Source: Amphibalanus amphitrite (lineage: Eukaryota > Arthropoda > Thecostraca > Balanomorpha > Balanidae). Taken from it: a DNA stretch of 64,000 nt. The position numbers were made by a program, and so were the translations under genes. Shown one piece after another: positions 48,494 to 59,119 of the stretch (position 1 is its first letter; each line of letters begins with the position of its first letter). The DNA lies in contig NW_024881596.1 in NCBI RefSeq assembly GCF_019059575.1, forward strand, positions 911,001 through 975,000. The letters are read 5' to 3'. The notes below the pieces were generated by a model. The model did no database searches. It saw nothing but the letters and a program-made list of their open reading frames with translations, and was not told the DNA's origin.

Positions 48494-49285
48494 ATGTCTG
48501 ACGTGGAAGAGGAGAGTGGTGCCGCGGTGGTCGATACCAATGCGGCGGAACCCGAACTTCCTGCACCTGCTTTCGATCTGCGGGCAATACCAGAGTTCGA
48601 CGGTACCGGTGACGTCGTCAAATGGCTGGAGCAGGCGAAACAGCTGTGCGCCCTGAGACGCGTTTCCCTGGCCGCTGTTTTGCTGACGCGCCTGCGGGAC
48701 CAGGCGTACGAAGTTTGGGCCAGCCTCTCCGAGACCGAGCAACGAGACGCTGAGATCGTCCGTGACAAGCTGCACAGCGCCTTTGCCATGGGACCGGACG
48801 CCGCAATGTCAGAGCTATATCGTCGACGTCTGGAGCCGGGTGAGTCTGTTGATGCTTACCTGGGCTCCATCAAACGTCTGATGTCTCTAATCGGCTATGT
48901 GTCCAGCACGGTCATGACGGTTCATTTCCTACAAGGCCTGCCAGCGGAAGTGCGGCTGACGGTACGAAACAGCGTTGGAGATGGCACGCTCACCCTGGAG
49001 CGAGCGGTCGCCATCGCCCGGTCGACGTTGGCGATAACTGCCAGGGAGAGAGCGGCTGCACCGGTGGCTGCCGTCCAACTGCCGCCACCATCGGTACAGC
49101 AACAGCGGGCGACCAGAGGAACTGCTCGCCGGCCACCGTTGCGGTGCTGGACCTGTGGCCAGATGGGCCACATCGCCCGGCTCTGCCCAAACGGACGTGG
49201 CGACGGCGCTACATCAGCGCCACGGGCTCCGCCGTCGCCAGCCGCCGCAACAGCCCGGGAACGCCCATCATCGCCATCACCGTGA
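48494..49285 (+). CDS. gag: Gypsy-like Gag
   Basis: This is the particle-forming protein, 263 residues from the first AUG (48494), only 41 bases past the LTR. The frame is open back into the LTR but has no AUG there. After an acidic N-terminus, IPEFDGTGDVVKWLEQ opens a retrotransposon gag (capsid) domain that runs to about residue 180 and includes LQGLPAEV. A Pro/Ala/Arg linker follows, then one CCHC zinc knuckle, CWTCGQMGHIARLC, for RNA binding. The -1 slippery site lies directly after the knuckle, so Gag translated without a shift ends about 31 codons later with a Pro/Ser-rich tail. Confidence 0.92.
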   Translation: MSDVEEESGAAVVDTNAAEPELPAPAFDLRAIPEFDGTGDVVKWLEQAKQLCALRRVSLAAVLLTRLRDQAYEVWASLSETEQRDAEIVRDKLHSAFAMGPDAAMSELYRRRLEPGESVDAYLGSIKRLMSLIGYVSSTVMTVHFLQGLPAEVRLTVRNSVGDGTLTLERAVAIARSTLAITARERAAAPVAAVQLPPPSVQQQRATRGTARRPPLRCWTCGQMGHIARLCPNGRGDGATSAPRAPPSPAAATARERPSSPSP

Positions 49286-52200
49286 ATGGGCACAGGTGCC
49301 GAGCACTGGTCGACACGGGATGTAGTGAGACAGTGGTGTGGAAGGGCGTGGTGTCCCAATGGGAGCGGAGTGACACCAGTTTGGTGGCTGTCAACGACAG
49401 CCCAGTTCGGTGTTGTGGGCAGGCTGCGGTGAGCCTGGGTGTGCGCGGAACGACAGTGAATGTGCGGGCGGTCGTCGTACCGGCCCGGTTGTTAGGCGTG
49501 GACGTGTTGCTAGGTATGACAGGCATCGACGCTCTGCGTGGCGTAAGTGTGAGTGGGGGGTCTGTTCGCTTCGGGAGCGAAGACCCGGCTGCTACGGAGC
49601 AGCGTGAGGCCCCGCCGGAGCGGGAGGTGTGCCGAGCGGTCGGCACGGCTGCAGGCGTGCAGCGTGAGGCCCCGCCGGAGCGGGAGGTGTGCCGAGCGGT
49701 CGGCACGGCTGTGGGCGTGCAGCGTGAGGCTCCGCCGGAGCGGGAGGTGTGCCGAGCGGTCGGCACGGCTGCGGGCGTGCAGCGTGAGGCCCCGCCGGAG
49801 CGGGAGGCGTGCCGAGCGGTCGGCACGGCTGCGGGCGTGCAGCGTGAGGCGCCACCGGAGCGGGAGGCGTGTCGAGCGGTCGACATGGGGCCAGAGTTGA
49901 GGATCAACGAGACCGACTTCACGGCAGTGTTCGATGCCGGGGTGTGGACGGTTCGCTGGAAGTGGGCGGGCGGTGTGGACCCGCCACCGCTTCGCAACTC
50001 CACGGCTCAGTACGGCATACCGAGGGGTGCGCGAGAGAAATTCGATGCCGAGCTGTCATTGTGGATAAGTGAGGGCTGGCTACGTGAATATGACGAGACG
50101 GTGTGCGGTCCGGCACAGGGACTGCTCCCGTTAATGGCGGTAACTCAGGCGGCAAAGAACAAGGTGCGGCCGGTGCTTGATTATCGAGAGCTTAATCAAC
50201 ACCTGACGCCTCACACGGCTGACGCGGACGTCTGCGTGGAGGAGCTTCGACGATGGCGACGCCACGGCCGCCGGGTCGCGGTCCTCGACCTGAAGAAAGC
50301 TTTTCTTCAGCTCCGTGTGGACCCGGCCCTGTGGCCGTACCAGACGGTCATCGTGCGTGGGCGACTATACTGCCTCACGAGGGTCGGCTTTGGGCTTTCC
50401 ATAGCGCCTCTGATCATGAAGTCGGTGGTCAGGGAGGTGCTCGCGCAGAACCCGAGGCTGGCTGAGGCGGTGCGGCCCTACGCCGATGATCTGCTGGTCA
50501 ACGAAGCAGCCGTTTCAGCTGACGAGGTGGCCCAGCATTTTGCCCGTTTCGGACTCGAGTGTAAGCCGCCGGAGCGAGTTGCGAGCGGCGCACGCATGCT
50601 GGGCCTCCGTGTCGCCGAAAGTGACGGGCCGGCGCTCCAGTGGACCAGGGACGGAGGGTCACCCACGCAGCCTCCACCTGTGCTGACGCGACGAACTGTC
50701 TTCGCGTGGGCCGGCCAACTGACATCTCACGTGCCGGTCGCGGGCTGGCTACGGCCGGCCGCTGCGTGGATGAAGCGGACAGCCAACCGTCTCAGCCCGG
50801 ACTGGGACACTCCGATCGTCAATGAGGAGCTGCAACGCCAAGTGGATGAAGTGTCGCGAAGGGTGCTAGCCTGTGACCCGGCATGCGGCCAGTGGTGTGT
50901 GACAGGGTCAAATGTCACCGTGTGGACTGACGCCAGCTCCATCGCTCGCGGCGTCGTCCTAGCCGACCCTGTCACAGACGCCATCATCGAGGATGCGTCC
51001 TGGCTACGGGCCGAAGCTGAGCGGGACGTTCACATCAACATCTCGGAGTTGGACGCCGCTCTCAACGGCGTCAATATGGCCCTGGCATGGGGCTTCCGTC
51101 GCCTGACGCTCCGGACGGACTCGGTGACTGTGCACCGCTGGCTGAGCGATGCGCTGTCGGGCAAGGCAAGGCTGCGCACCAAGGGGCAGTCCGAAATGCT
51201 TATCCGACGGCGCGTGGCTGTTTTCCGTCAGCTGGTCGCCGAGTACGAACTTGAGGTCACCATCGAACTGGTCGGCTCAGCTGCCAACCGCGCCGATGAG
51301 ATGACGCGGGTGCCCAACGCCTGGCTACAGGCCGCCGATCGGCCGGCCGCCGACTCGCCCGACAAGTCACCACCGGCTGCTGTCGCAGCCATCACATCGA
51401 GTGCCTCGCCGGGCGACATCCGCGCCATACACGAGAACATTGGCCACCAGGGCGTGAGGAGGACGTTGTGGTACGCCCGACGGGAGCTGGGGGTGAGGCG
51501 CGTCATGAAGACGGCCGTGCGGGACGTGGTTAGGCGGTGTCAGACGTGCGCGTCGATTGACCCGGCTCCGGAACGCTGGCTTGGTGGGTCACTTGAGACG
51601 GAACGTACGTGGGATCGCCTGGCCATGGACGTCACCCACCTGCACGGCCACCCGTACCTGACGTTGGTGGACTGCGGGCCGTCGCGATACGCCATCTGGC
51701 GCCGGCTGCGCCGGTCGGGGGCTCTGGAGATCGTCCAGCATCTCGAGGACGTGTTTCTAGAGCGTGGAGCCCCGGCCGAAATACTCACGGACAATGCGAC
51801 GGAGTTCCGCGGCCGGGCTATGATGGCGCTCGCGGCCCGCTGGGACGTGGCGATGCGATTCCGCGCCGCCTATGAGCCCGGCGGTAACGGCGTTGTAGAA
51901 CGCCATCACCGGACCATCAAAGTGATGGTGGCCCGGCAGGCCTGCTCCGTCGCTGAGGCAGTCCACCGCTACAACGTGACACCTAAAGATGGCAGCGACC
52001 CGGCAACAGCTCCGATCAACGAGGTGTTCCGACACCCTGGCCGCGACGTTGACGTGACGCCCCGCGGACGAACAAATGGACAACAGTGCGACGCCCTGCC
52101 GCTGAAAACACCAGGTGTGTACCAGGTGGGGGACAAAGTGTGGGTCCGGCGGCGGGGCGACCGATGTTTTGTGAAATCGGACGAGGGAACTGTGACAGGC

Positions 52201-52608
52201 GTCGTGTCCGCTCAAACAGTCGAAGTCGACAATGTGCCGCGTCATGTGCGCAATCTCCGCCACCGTTTGACCATGACTGATGCCCCGAGACCGGTGACTG
52301 TGCACGCCCCGACGGCGGAGCGGTGCGAGGACAGTGACAATGAATGTGATGGCATGTATATGGCAACACCTCCGACTGATGTAACGGAGACACACAGGCG
52401 GCCGCCGACCGTCGATCAGACCGCGAGGGTCGATCCACCGACCCAGTCTGAGGTGTCAACGGAATCGAGCGAGCCAATAGACGGCGAATTGTCCGAGGGA
52501 GAATCACCCGCGACCGTTACATTGCGGCGCAGCGTACGTGAGCGACGGGAACCAGACAGATATGGTATTGTTGTGACGGGGGATGTACTTGATGAGTTGA
52601 GTGAATGA
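49144..52608 (+). CDS. pol: Gypsy-like Pol: protease, reverse transcriptase, RNase H, integrase
   Basis: This frame is -1 to gag and overlaps it. It is probably entered by frameshifting at 49186-49192, so the open start at 49144 is not a translation start. Counting from 49144, the aspartic protease DTG is at 57-59. Five 20-residue repeats span 153-252. RT begins near 341 (VRPVLDYRELN) with YADD at 446-449. RNase H WTDAS is at 594-598. The integrase zinc finger is H763, H768, C799 and C802. The integrase catalytic triad is D829, D883 and E919 with exactly 35 residues between the last two. A VGDKVWVRR module and an RRSVRERREPDRYG motif end the protein. Confidence 0.94.
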   Translation: MLDLWPDGPHRPALPKRTWRRRYISATGSAVASRRNSPGTPIIAITVNGHRCRALVDTGCSETVVWKGVVSQWERSDTSLVAVNDSPVRCCGQAAVSLGVRGTTVNVRAVVVPARLLGVDVLLGMTGIDALRGVSVSGGSVRFGSEDPAATEQREAPPEREVCRAVGTAAGVQREAPPEREVCRAVGTAVGVQREAPPEREVCRAVGTAAGVQREAPPEREACRAVGTAAGVQREAPPEREACRAVDMGPELRINETDFTAVFDAGVWTVRWKWAGGVDPPPLRNSTAQYGIPRGAREKFDAELSLWISEGWLREYDETVCGPAQGLLPLMAVTQAAKNKVRPVLDYRELNQHLTPHTADADVCVEELRRWRRHGRRVAVLDLKKAFLQLRVDPALWPYQTVIVRGRLYCLTRVGFGLSIAPLIMKSVVREVLAQNPRLAEAVRPYADDLLVNEAAVSADEVAQHFARFGLECKPPERVASGARMLGLRVAESDGPALQWTRDGGSPTQPPPVLTRRTVFAWAGQLTSHVPVAGWLRPAAAWMKRTANRLSPDWDTPIVNEELQRQVDEVSRRVLACDPACGQWCVTGSNVTVWTDASSIARGVVLADPVTDAIIEDASWLRAEAERDVHINISELDAALNGVNMALAWGFRRLTLRTDSVTVHRWLSDALSGKARLRTKGQSEMLIRRRVAVFRQLVAEYELEVTIELVGSAANRADEMTRVPNAWLQAADRPAADSPDKSPPAAVAAITSSASPGDIRAIHENIGHQGVRRTLWYARRELGVRRVMKTAVRDVVRRCQTCASIDPAPERWLGGSLETERTWDRLAMDVTHLHGHPYLTLVDCGPSRYAIWRRLRRSGALEIVQHLEDVFLERGAPAEILTDNATEFRGRAMMALAARWDVAMRFRAAYEPGGNGVVERHHRTIKVMVARQACSVAEAVHRYNVTPKDGSDPATAPINEVFRHPGRDVDVTPRGRTNGQQCDALPLKTPGVYQVGDKVWVRRRGDRCFVKSDEGTVTGVVSAQTVEVDNVPRHVRNLRHRLTMTDAPRPVTVHAPTAERCEDSDNECDGMYMATPPTDVTETHRRPPTVDQTARVDPPTQSEVSTESSEPIDGELSEGESPATVTLRRSVRERREPDRYGIVVTGDVLDELSE
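49186..49239 (+). promoter_or_regulatory. -1 ribosomal frameshift signal between gag and pol
   Basis: CCCAAAC at 49186-49192 fits X XXY YYZ and sits in the gag phase as C CCA AAC. Slipping one base back enters the pol frame. Six bases later, GGCGACGGC (49199-49207) pairs perfectly with GCCGTCGCC (49231-49239), a 9-bp GC-rich stem. An alternative inner stem GCGCT/AGCGC is possible. Heptamer, phase, spacer and stem all match the standard signal. Confidence 0.75.
49600..49899 (+). repeat. Five tandem 60-bp units inside pol
   Basis: Units start at 49600, 49660, 49720, 49780 and 49840, each encoding a variant of QREAPPEREVCRAVGTAAGV. They keep frame and lie between protease and RT. Units 1-4 are near-identical and unit 5 drifts into VDMGPE, so the array grew recently by slippage or unequal exchange. 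Confidence 0.93.
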
Positions 52609-52646
52609 CATGATGTGTGATGTGGTTCTTTAGAACCAGGGGGTGA

Positions 52647-52974
52647 TGTAGCATGATGGACACAATAAGGAATGTGAGTAGCGTATGAGTCAGGCGCGCG
52701 GCGAGACTGAGCTGCGGGACGTGACCCGGTGACCCAGTGTGAGTCATCCGCCGCCGCCGCCGGACGTCGGGGCGGCCGGGTTACGCCCCCTGATCAGTTG
52801 CACAGGGGATGACGTATGACAATGTGATTGGCTAATGATGATGCGCGATGACGTGTGCGTGAGAGCTATGGTCTGGTTGGGAGTGTGATTGCTGGGCAGT
52901 TGGCTGAGAGGCTCGGAGGAGAGCGGAATATAGTTTTCTTGGTTACGTGGAAGCAGGAGTTCTAAATCGCTTCA
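52647..52974 (+). repeat. Gypsy-like 3' LTR
   Basis: One mismatch to the 5' LTR. A short purine stretch (AGAACCAGGGGGTGA, 52632-52646) immediately upstream is the likely polypurine tract. The LTR end plus target duplication reads CAGGTAAGG, a strong splice-donor consensus. Confidence 0.93.
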
Positions 52975-52979
52975 GGTAA

Positions 52980-53846
52980 GGATTGGGGTATTTCGGTCAT
53001 GTTCATGATATTTGAGTCAAGGAATATAAACAAACTAAAATAAGCCCATAACAAAAGTAATTGAACCAGTTATCAAGAGGCAAGTGCCGCTAAACAAAAA
53101 CATTTACGTGTTTTACTTGATAGCTGGATGGATAGCCCGAATCATAAGAAATAAATCATTTTATGACAGCCGGAAACCGGCGTTTTGCACAAAGCTTGTC
53201 GAGGCAGCCCTTGCATATAAAAATCGGCATGGCATTCGAGAACCGGCACACCTTCTGTACGAACCGGCACGTCCATACACCAGGTTGCGTGGGTGTATGC
53301 CGTGATTCTGCCGTCCTCCAAATGTGTCGCAGCGAACAGCCGAATGCATTTATCATAATTGAACTCAATCTAGACTCAATCGCTAGTTATTTCTAACAGT
53401 ACACACTCATTTATTTGCCTCAAACTAGGACAGGCTCCCAAAAGTGTGCATATCTTGCACGGCGACACCAGTTTTGTCACGTCAGACGACCCTTCATCGA
53501 CACGAACTGTGCACCACACCCGCATTACCACCGTTGTACATGCACAGCACCGCTCGATGCTACCTTCTGCACGTTTCGGACTGGTCTAACCCCGTCAACT
53601 GCCGTCAATTTGCACGGATCGACGGCTCAGCTCCGTCTTCCATCCCTCGTCAGTGACGTGAAGCCGTCTGCCAAATCGCTCACCGCCTCCGTTTGGTTTC
53701 GTGTTCGTGGCGCTCAGCGGTGATGTCCTGAAGTCGGGTGACGCTGACCTGACTAACTGTGCTCCAATCGTGTTCCAGCTGTGCTCTAGCTGTCCTTCAT
53801 CCGTACTCTGACCGCGCTCAGGCTATGCTCCGTGCTCCGTGGCTCG
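52980..53846. other. Non-coding stretch
   Basis: No gene is supported. AACCGGC is repeated at short intervals around 53170-53270, and GTGCTC/GTTCCAGCTG variants occur at 53760-53840. Confidence 0.4.
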
Positions 53847-54412
53847 TGTATTGTATTGTATTTGTATTGTATTTTTGATCATGGGCGATCCACACATGGC
53901 GTGGCGATTACTGCCCAGAGTCTGAGTCGGGCATATGCATGCAGGAACAAAGACCCGTCAAACAACAACAACAACACACACACGCACACACAGGAAGACT
54001 ATATGCACGATTTCTAACATACCGTATACTTATATACAAGACGAGTGCCTAATTCAGGTCATCACGATGGTCTATCGTTTTTCCACAGAGACTTGACAGC
54101 GCGTGCGAATTTAGAGGGTGGCAGCTGTGAAAGTTCGGGAGGTAGGTCGTTTAGGAGCGCGGCGGCACAGTAACTGAAACGCCGCTTACCGGTTTCTAGT
54201 CGGGGACGCTGGAGCTGGAGAAGGTTATCCTGACGTGTATTTCTATCCCTGGTTGAGGAGTCCCGGTTTCTGGCAAACGTAGAGGCAAGTGCTACCGGTT
54301 CGCCGTAGTGTATCGCCTTACGTGCAGTGGCCATGGTTTGAAGTTTGTACATACATTCGGGCGGCATCCAGTTGAGTTTCTCGCGCAGGTTGTCACCCCA
54401 TCGCGACGGCAC
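53847..54412 (-). pseudogene. LINE (non-LTR retrotransposon) 3' end, 5'-truncated
   Basis: The reverse-strand frame 54412-54062 encodes about 116 residues that match the C-terminal tail of Jockey/CR1-like LINE ORF2 proteins. Visible landmarks are LREKLNWMPPE, NTRQDNLLQLQRPRLE, RRFSYCAAALLNDLPPELS and a final KSLW. This region follows the reverse transcriptase domain; the RT and endonuclease are absent. Downstream on the reverse strand a ~190-base 3' UTR ends in an ATACA-type simple repeat (53847-53875 on the plus strand). No clear target duplication was found, so the 5' limit is approximate. It cannot encode a working element. Confidence 0.75.
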
Positions 54413-57400
54413 CCATGAGGCCGCTCCTCCGCCTGTCGGCAGCTGGCCACCGTCGCGTCGCGATCCTATCGCGGCAGTGCGTCACTGTCGACGCACGCTG
54501 GTACGGCGCCGAAACGGAGACGACGCGCCGACAGAGCTCAGATTTACGGGCGCGCGGTGCTCGCGCGGCGCCCGTCTGTGCGGCGCGATGCGGCAGCGGC
54601 AGCGGCTCCTGCGAGCGCACCCGACGCGCCGGCCGACGCAACGGTGCTTTACGGTGTTGATGTTCGTCGAGAGAAAACAAACACCGTGTCGGCAGGCTCG
54701 TGAATGCCTCAACGTGTCGGCCAGGAGCGATTGGGCACTTGGAGGCGAAAACGGCCCGCCGAAAACGCCCCCCGAACAGATGAAAGCAAACACAGACGGT
54801 GGAAATTAGATCAGCGACAGCCGGATAAATGTCGGTCTTTTAGCAGCTTAAATTGATCAACTTTTCGGTGATTGCCACGTAATAAGACTCCCGTCTCGAA
54901 CTAATCATGACCTACACCAGCATTCACGGCTCTAATTCAACTTTTATCGTAAATTATTCAGCATCAAGGCTCACTCGAACGTTAGAAACCGACACAGTCT
55001 ACAATTTAGTTCGATATCCCAATATGAAGACGTGTCATAAATTCGCCAGAGTGGCTTTTGATGCTGGCAGCCTGCACAGAACAGTCCAACTTCCCTTTTT
55101 CGGTCGTCACGCGGAGGCTGGCGAATTTCTCAGACCCAGTAACAATCTATAACTCACAGAAATCCGGGGCCGCGGGTATCGATGGCATGGCCAAAGAATG
55201 CCCCGATGAGAGAACTTTCGACATAACTGTGAATGGCCGGCTAAAAAAACACATGTGACTTGACAACTTTTGTAGCATCTAACCCTAATTCAAAAAGTTG
55301 TGTCATATCGACTCAAGAATTCGCAACAACGAACGATGCAGATGCCTGCGACTTGGTACGCAGCGAAGCGTAAAATTGAAACGTCAGGGTCCAAACCGAG
55401 GCTCTAATAGAACGTCAACAGGTCGAAAAAAAAACGGCCAAAAAACAACAGAACAACGCTCGCGACGACCAGTTGACTAGCACTTGAGGGAGAGCAGCGG
55501 CTGTTCCCTGTAAATGCGAAGCTCATACATGAGCTAAGATGCCTCGTGAAGGCTTATTTCTAACAGGTTTTCTAGCAAGGCTTGCAGAAGAAAGAGCATT
55601 TTGCACAGAGGAAATGCGCTCATTTCTGCAGTAAACTCATCAAAAACAAATATCTGTCAGCATCAGATATAGCTGCCTGGAACTGCCATTATGTTTGACT
55701 CCTCCGTCCAACGTGTTCTGCATAAAAAGACGAAACCGAGAATGCTGGATCGCCCGAGACTACCCGCGAATCTCAACTGCAGTCATCCGTGAGAAGACTG
55801 CAAATCATGACATTCAAATAGACCTGCAATGCAATTCAGGCTTTCAGACGCATCAGAATGCCATGTTTGGAATTGATAAATATCAGACGCCAAGCTCGTG
55901 CTGTATCGGCACGGGATCAATTCGGTGGTCTCAAATAAGGGATAAATTCCATCTTCCCGGAATTTTATAACGTATTCTGGCATCACGTCATCAGGGGTCG
56001 TTACACGATGGCAAAACGATGTCTGAGTCGAGTCGACCACACCGAGCACAGGCCTCTCCTGACGGCGAAAAAGACAGTCAAGTCTCAACACAACCTGTCA
56101 ACTGACACTCAGCTCGACCTGTCACTGTGTGTCAGGGGTGTGGCGACAGTTCAGGCCATGACAGTGTCGACTGTCCACTGCTGGACAGTCGATGATGCGC
56201 CCCCCCCCCCCCCCTCTGCTCACGTGACCATTGGCACGCCAGCAATGACCAAAGCTGGGCAGGACGTGGGCTGCGCAGACCAGACGCCGCCGCTGCCGCC
56301 TCCGCCGAAAAGGAACGACAGCAGAACGGCAGTGCGCTGTATGAAGTAAATACGACGGTACGGCAGTACGACTGTGTTACGTATTTGTCGGTACGTAAAT
56401 TCGTGGTAAGTACGAAATAACCTCGTTACATCGTGTCAATACAGAAGCAGAATACCTTGCGCGCTATGGACCTCACATCACGAAAAATGTTTTGTTTGTC
56501 GATCAGCGGCACGAGCACGCCACGGTAACCTGCAAAATGGACTCTAGCTGCGCAGATGGTGTCAGTTGGCACAGAAAATGTGGCTTCAAACCTGGTTGTG
56601 TATTGATGCAATCGGCAAATGGCGTGGTGCTGAATGCATTTCAACATTAGACGCGGCGAAAGTAGCATGCAAATCAAGCTCATCAAACAATAGTGCAAGC
56701 CCGCATACCTTCAAGGCGGCATCGGCGGTGCAGGCGGCATCGGCGGTGCAACTGCTTCAGTAAATTTGATAACGTTTGAGTTCGAAGTCAGACGACACAC
56801 CGTTCGTAGACGTAGATCATGGCTGCGCTAAAATGCCTCCGAGCCCTCAACTGCTGATGTTCTAAAATGCAGCACCATACACACATGTCAATTGTGAGTG
56901 CTTAAGCGTGGAATTCGATAAATGATTAAAGAGATTATGATGGATCCTACAAAGATCCGGAATCTAAGCAACATTTGAGTCTAACCGATATCCGAAGTCC
57001 GAGGGATTCGAAATCGATATTCTGGCATGGATGACATTCCTTATATCAGAACCGTGTTTGGTAAGTGCGTGCGTGGTATCGTGGCCGCTGCACAACACTG
57101 TCAGCTCTGTTGCCCCACCACCACCACCGCGCACGCACCAGTCCACGATCTCTCCGATGAGCCTGCAGCCCGTGCAGCGACTGTGAGCCCAGATCGCGTC
57201 AGACCGCAGCATACCTGCACCTCGACTCCGTCCGGGGCGCGGGCGCAGTCTAATTAAAGGTCCAGCCAAACTGGCTGTTTGTATTAGCAGCACGGTGCAG
57301 CCACGCCGAGGCGGCGGCGGGTCGCCTGCAATCACAGCGCCGCGCGCTGCTCGACGACCCCTGATGACCACTAAGAGCCGCGCCGTGGCACGGGTAAGCG

Positions 57401-58826
57401 CGGGTCAGACCCGGGTCATGATAGGGGTCAGCACTGGGGTCAACCGTTCGGCACGGAAACGATGGGGCTCGATTCGAACGGCCAAAACCTGCTGATCAGA
57501 ACGGCGAAAAGAGGAGAGGTCGTTTCAGGTGTGATGGAAACCAACAGACGCGAATGCTTCGAACAGAGCCAGTCAGACCCGATCCGAGTAATTGCATTTA
57601 CACATTTGTAAATTATATCACCGCATCTGGACTCTATCGGCACTCCATATCCCTCGGGTAGCGCGTCCTACACTCCAATTACCCGACATTTCACCACCCA
57701 CTCGCACAGAGCCGCTTTGTTCGGCAGCTATGCAAAGGCACCTGGTCACCCGCTGTCCCATTGCGAGCAGCACACCCCTGTTACACCAGCGGGACTCCAC
57801 CAGCGGCCTGTCTTTGTTCGAGTCCAGCCCGTACGACGAACGGCTCGTCGCGGCAGTCGTCACAGGCCGTATCAGACGACACGATCGCAAACGGCGACGG
57901 CGGCAGCGTGGCGTATAGCGGTACCCAGGGACCGATCGTGGAAGGCTGAGTGACGGCGGGGCCACGGGGGCGGGACGGTCACCCAGCCCGTTAGGACAGA
58001 CGAATGAGACCGGGGAGGTCCGATACCCCAGTGGGATCTGCAGCGTGGGGGAGAGTGTTAGGGAGCATAATGAAGCTAGCAAAGAATTCCGCTCGTTTCG
58101 CATTTAATTTACGGTACTGAAGACCCACAAATAACAGGAATGTCATAATTTACGCCACCCATTACGCCCATTTACAAACTTAGACAAAAACGTTCAAGAA
58201 TCTAAACCATAGCAAAAGATGTCAAGCGCCCACTATTGACCCATCTGGATCCTCTCCCCATCCCATCTCCCGCAGAGCAGTGACGTCATACACCACCTGC
58301 GTGCTCATCCCTTCCCCTTCCCTCCCCTTCCCCCTTCAGTCGGAGGCGCCGAGATGTCTGGCCGATACGCTCCGCTGACCGTAGGCGGCCGCTTATGAGC
58401 AATGAACAACACATGTTTGTGACTGGTCGACCGCCACTCGACGGGACCCGCGCGGCGCTGGAGAGGGGTGCAGGGGGCGCTTCGGAGGCACCCCAGCCCG
58501 CTGCGGAGGACCAGCTGTCCGAACTGATGTGTTCGGTGGAATTGTTTGTACGCGGCGGTTCACTCAGGTGAGGTGATTTATGGGAGACATCAATGTCATT
58601 GGACTGGGAACCAGTCATGCCTCAACGCTGGTCTCAGTAAGCGGCTGACATTATCTTAGTACAATATCGGCTAACTTCTCCGAATAAGATCGACCAACAT
58701 CCCATACATAAGCCTTGATTTGTGGAGTTCGTAATTATTTTCAGGTTTTCGGAAGAAGATGCAATTTGAAAATGTTTCAGTCGCTGTAATTTTGTTGATG
58801 CCCTGATTTCTATCGAAGTAGCTTCT
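54413..58826. other. Non-coding stretch
   Basis: CpG-rich islands lie at 54413-54660 and 57240-57960, with AT-balanced DNA between. Two adjacent GGCGGCATCGGCGGTGCA-type units lie at 56714-56750. No gene or RNA was recognised. Confidence 0.4.
56167..56214. repeat. Perfect 11-bp-arm hairpin followed by poly-C (15 C)
   Basis: TCGACTGTCCA (56167-56177) pairs perfectly with 56182-56192 across a 4-base loop. A C15 run follows at 56200-56214. The neighbourhood is rich in CTGTCA words. Confidence 0.7.
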
Positions 58827-59119
58827 CATTAGAATATATGACCTTCTCCTCGGAAATTGACGAAATGAATAAAAATGCTTATTGATGAATTGATGATATT
58901 TCGGTCGCAGACCTTCGTCTAAATCGAATTCGTTAAATCGTACAAGGCAAAATTGGCGAGTCCGCAAAAGTCTCGCCACTTTTGCCTTGAACGACTTAAC
59001 AAATTCGATTTAGACGAAGGTCTAAATCGAATTCGACCCGAAGTATCATTAATTCATCAATAAATAATAATTTTCATTCATTTCATCATTTTCCGAGGAG
59101 AAGGTCATATATTCTAATG
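58827..59119. repeat. ~290-bp near-perfect hairpin (foldback element)
   Basis: The left arm, from CATTAGAATATATGACC at 58827 to about 58962, is the reverse complement of the right arm at about 58972-59119. Arms are 135-148 bp, match at roughly 90%, and are separated by a loop of about 9 bases (CCGCAAAAG). The right arm carries a small extra TCGAATTCGATTT segment. I found no convincing target duplication. The reverse-strand frame through it (58979-58671) is incidental. Confidence 0.85.

Larger units (their letters stand above)
48125..52974 (+). mobile_element. Compact Ty3/gypsy-like LTR retrotransposon, apparently intact
   Basis: The 4.85-kb element has 328-bp LTRs starting TG and ending CA and a perfect 5-bp target duplication GGTAA at 48120-48124 and 52975-52979. 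It has gag followed by pol in the -1 frame, with protease, RT, RNase H and integrase in that order. LTRs differ at one position, so insertion is recent. All catalytic motifs are present and no stop interrupts either frame. Domain order fits Ty3/gypsy (Metaviridae), but RT has YADD instead of the more usual Y[IVL]DD and no tRNA-type primer-binding site follows the LTR, so the lineage is unclear. Confidence 0.94.

Noticed and set aside
49592-50003. Reverse-strand and alternate-frame repeat proteins
   Set aside because: Shadows of the 60-bp tandem array inside the pol frame.
58671-58979. Reverse-strand 102-codon frame
   Set aside because: Most of it lies in one arm of the long hairpin; no domain or start context.
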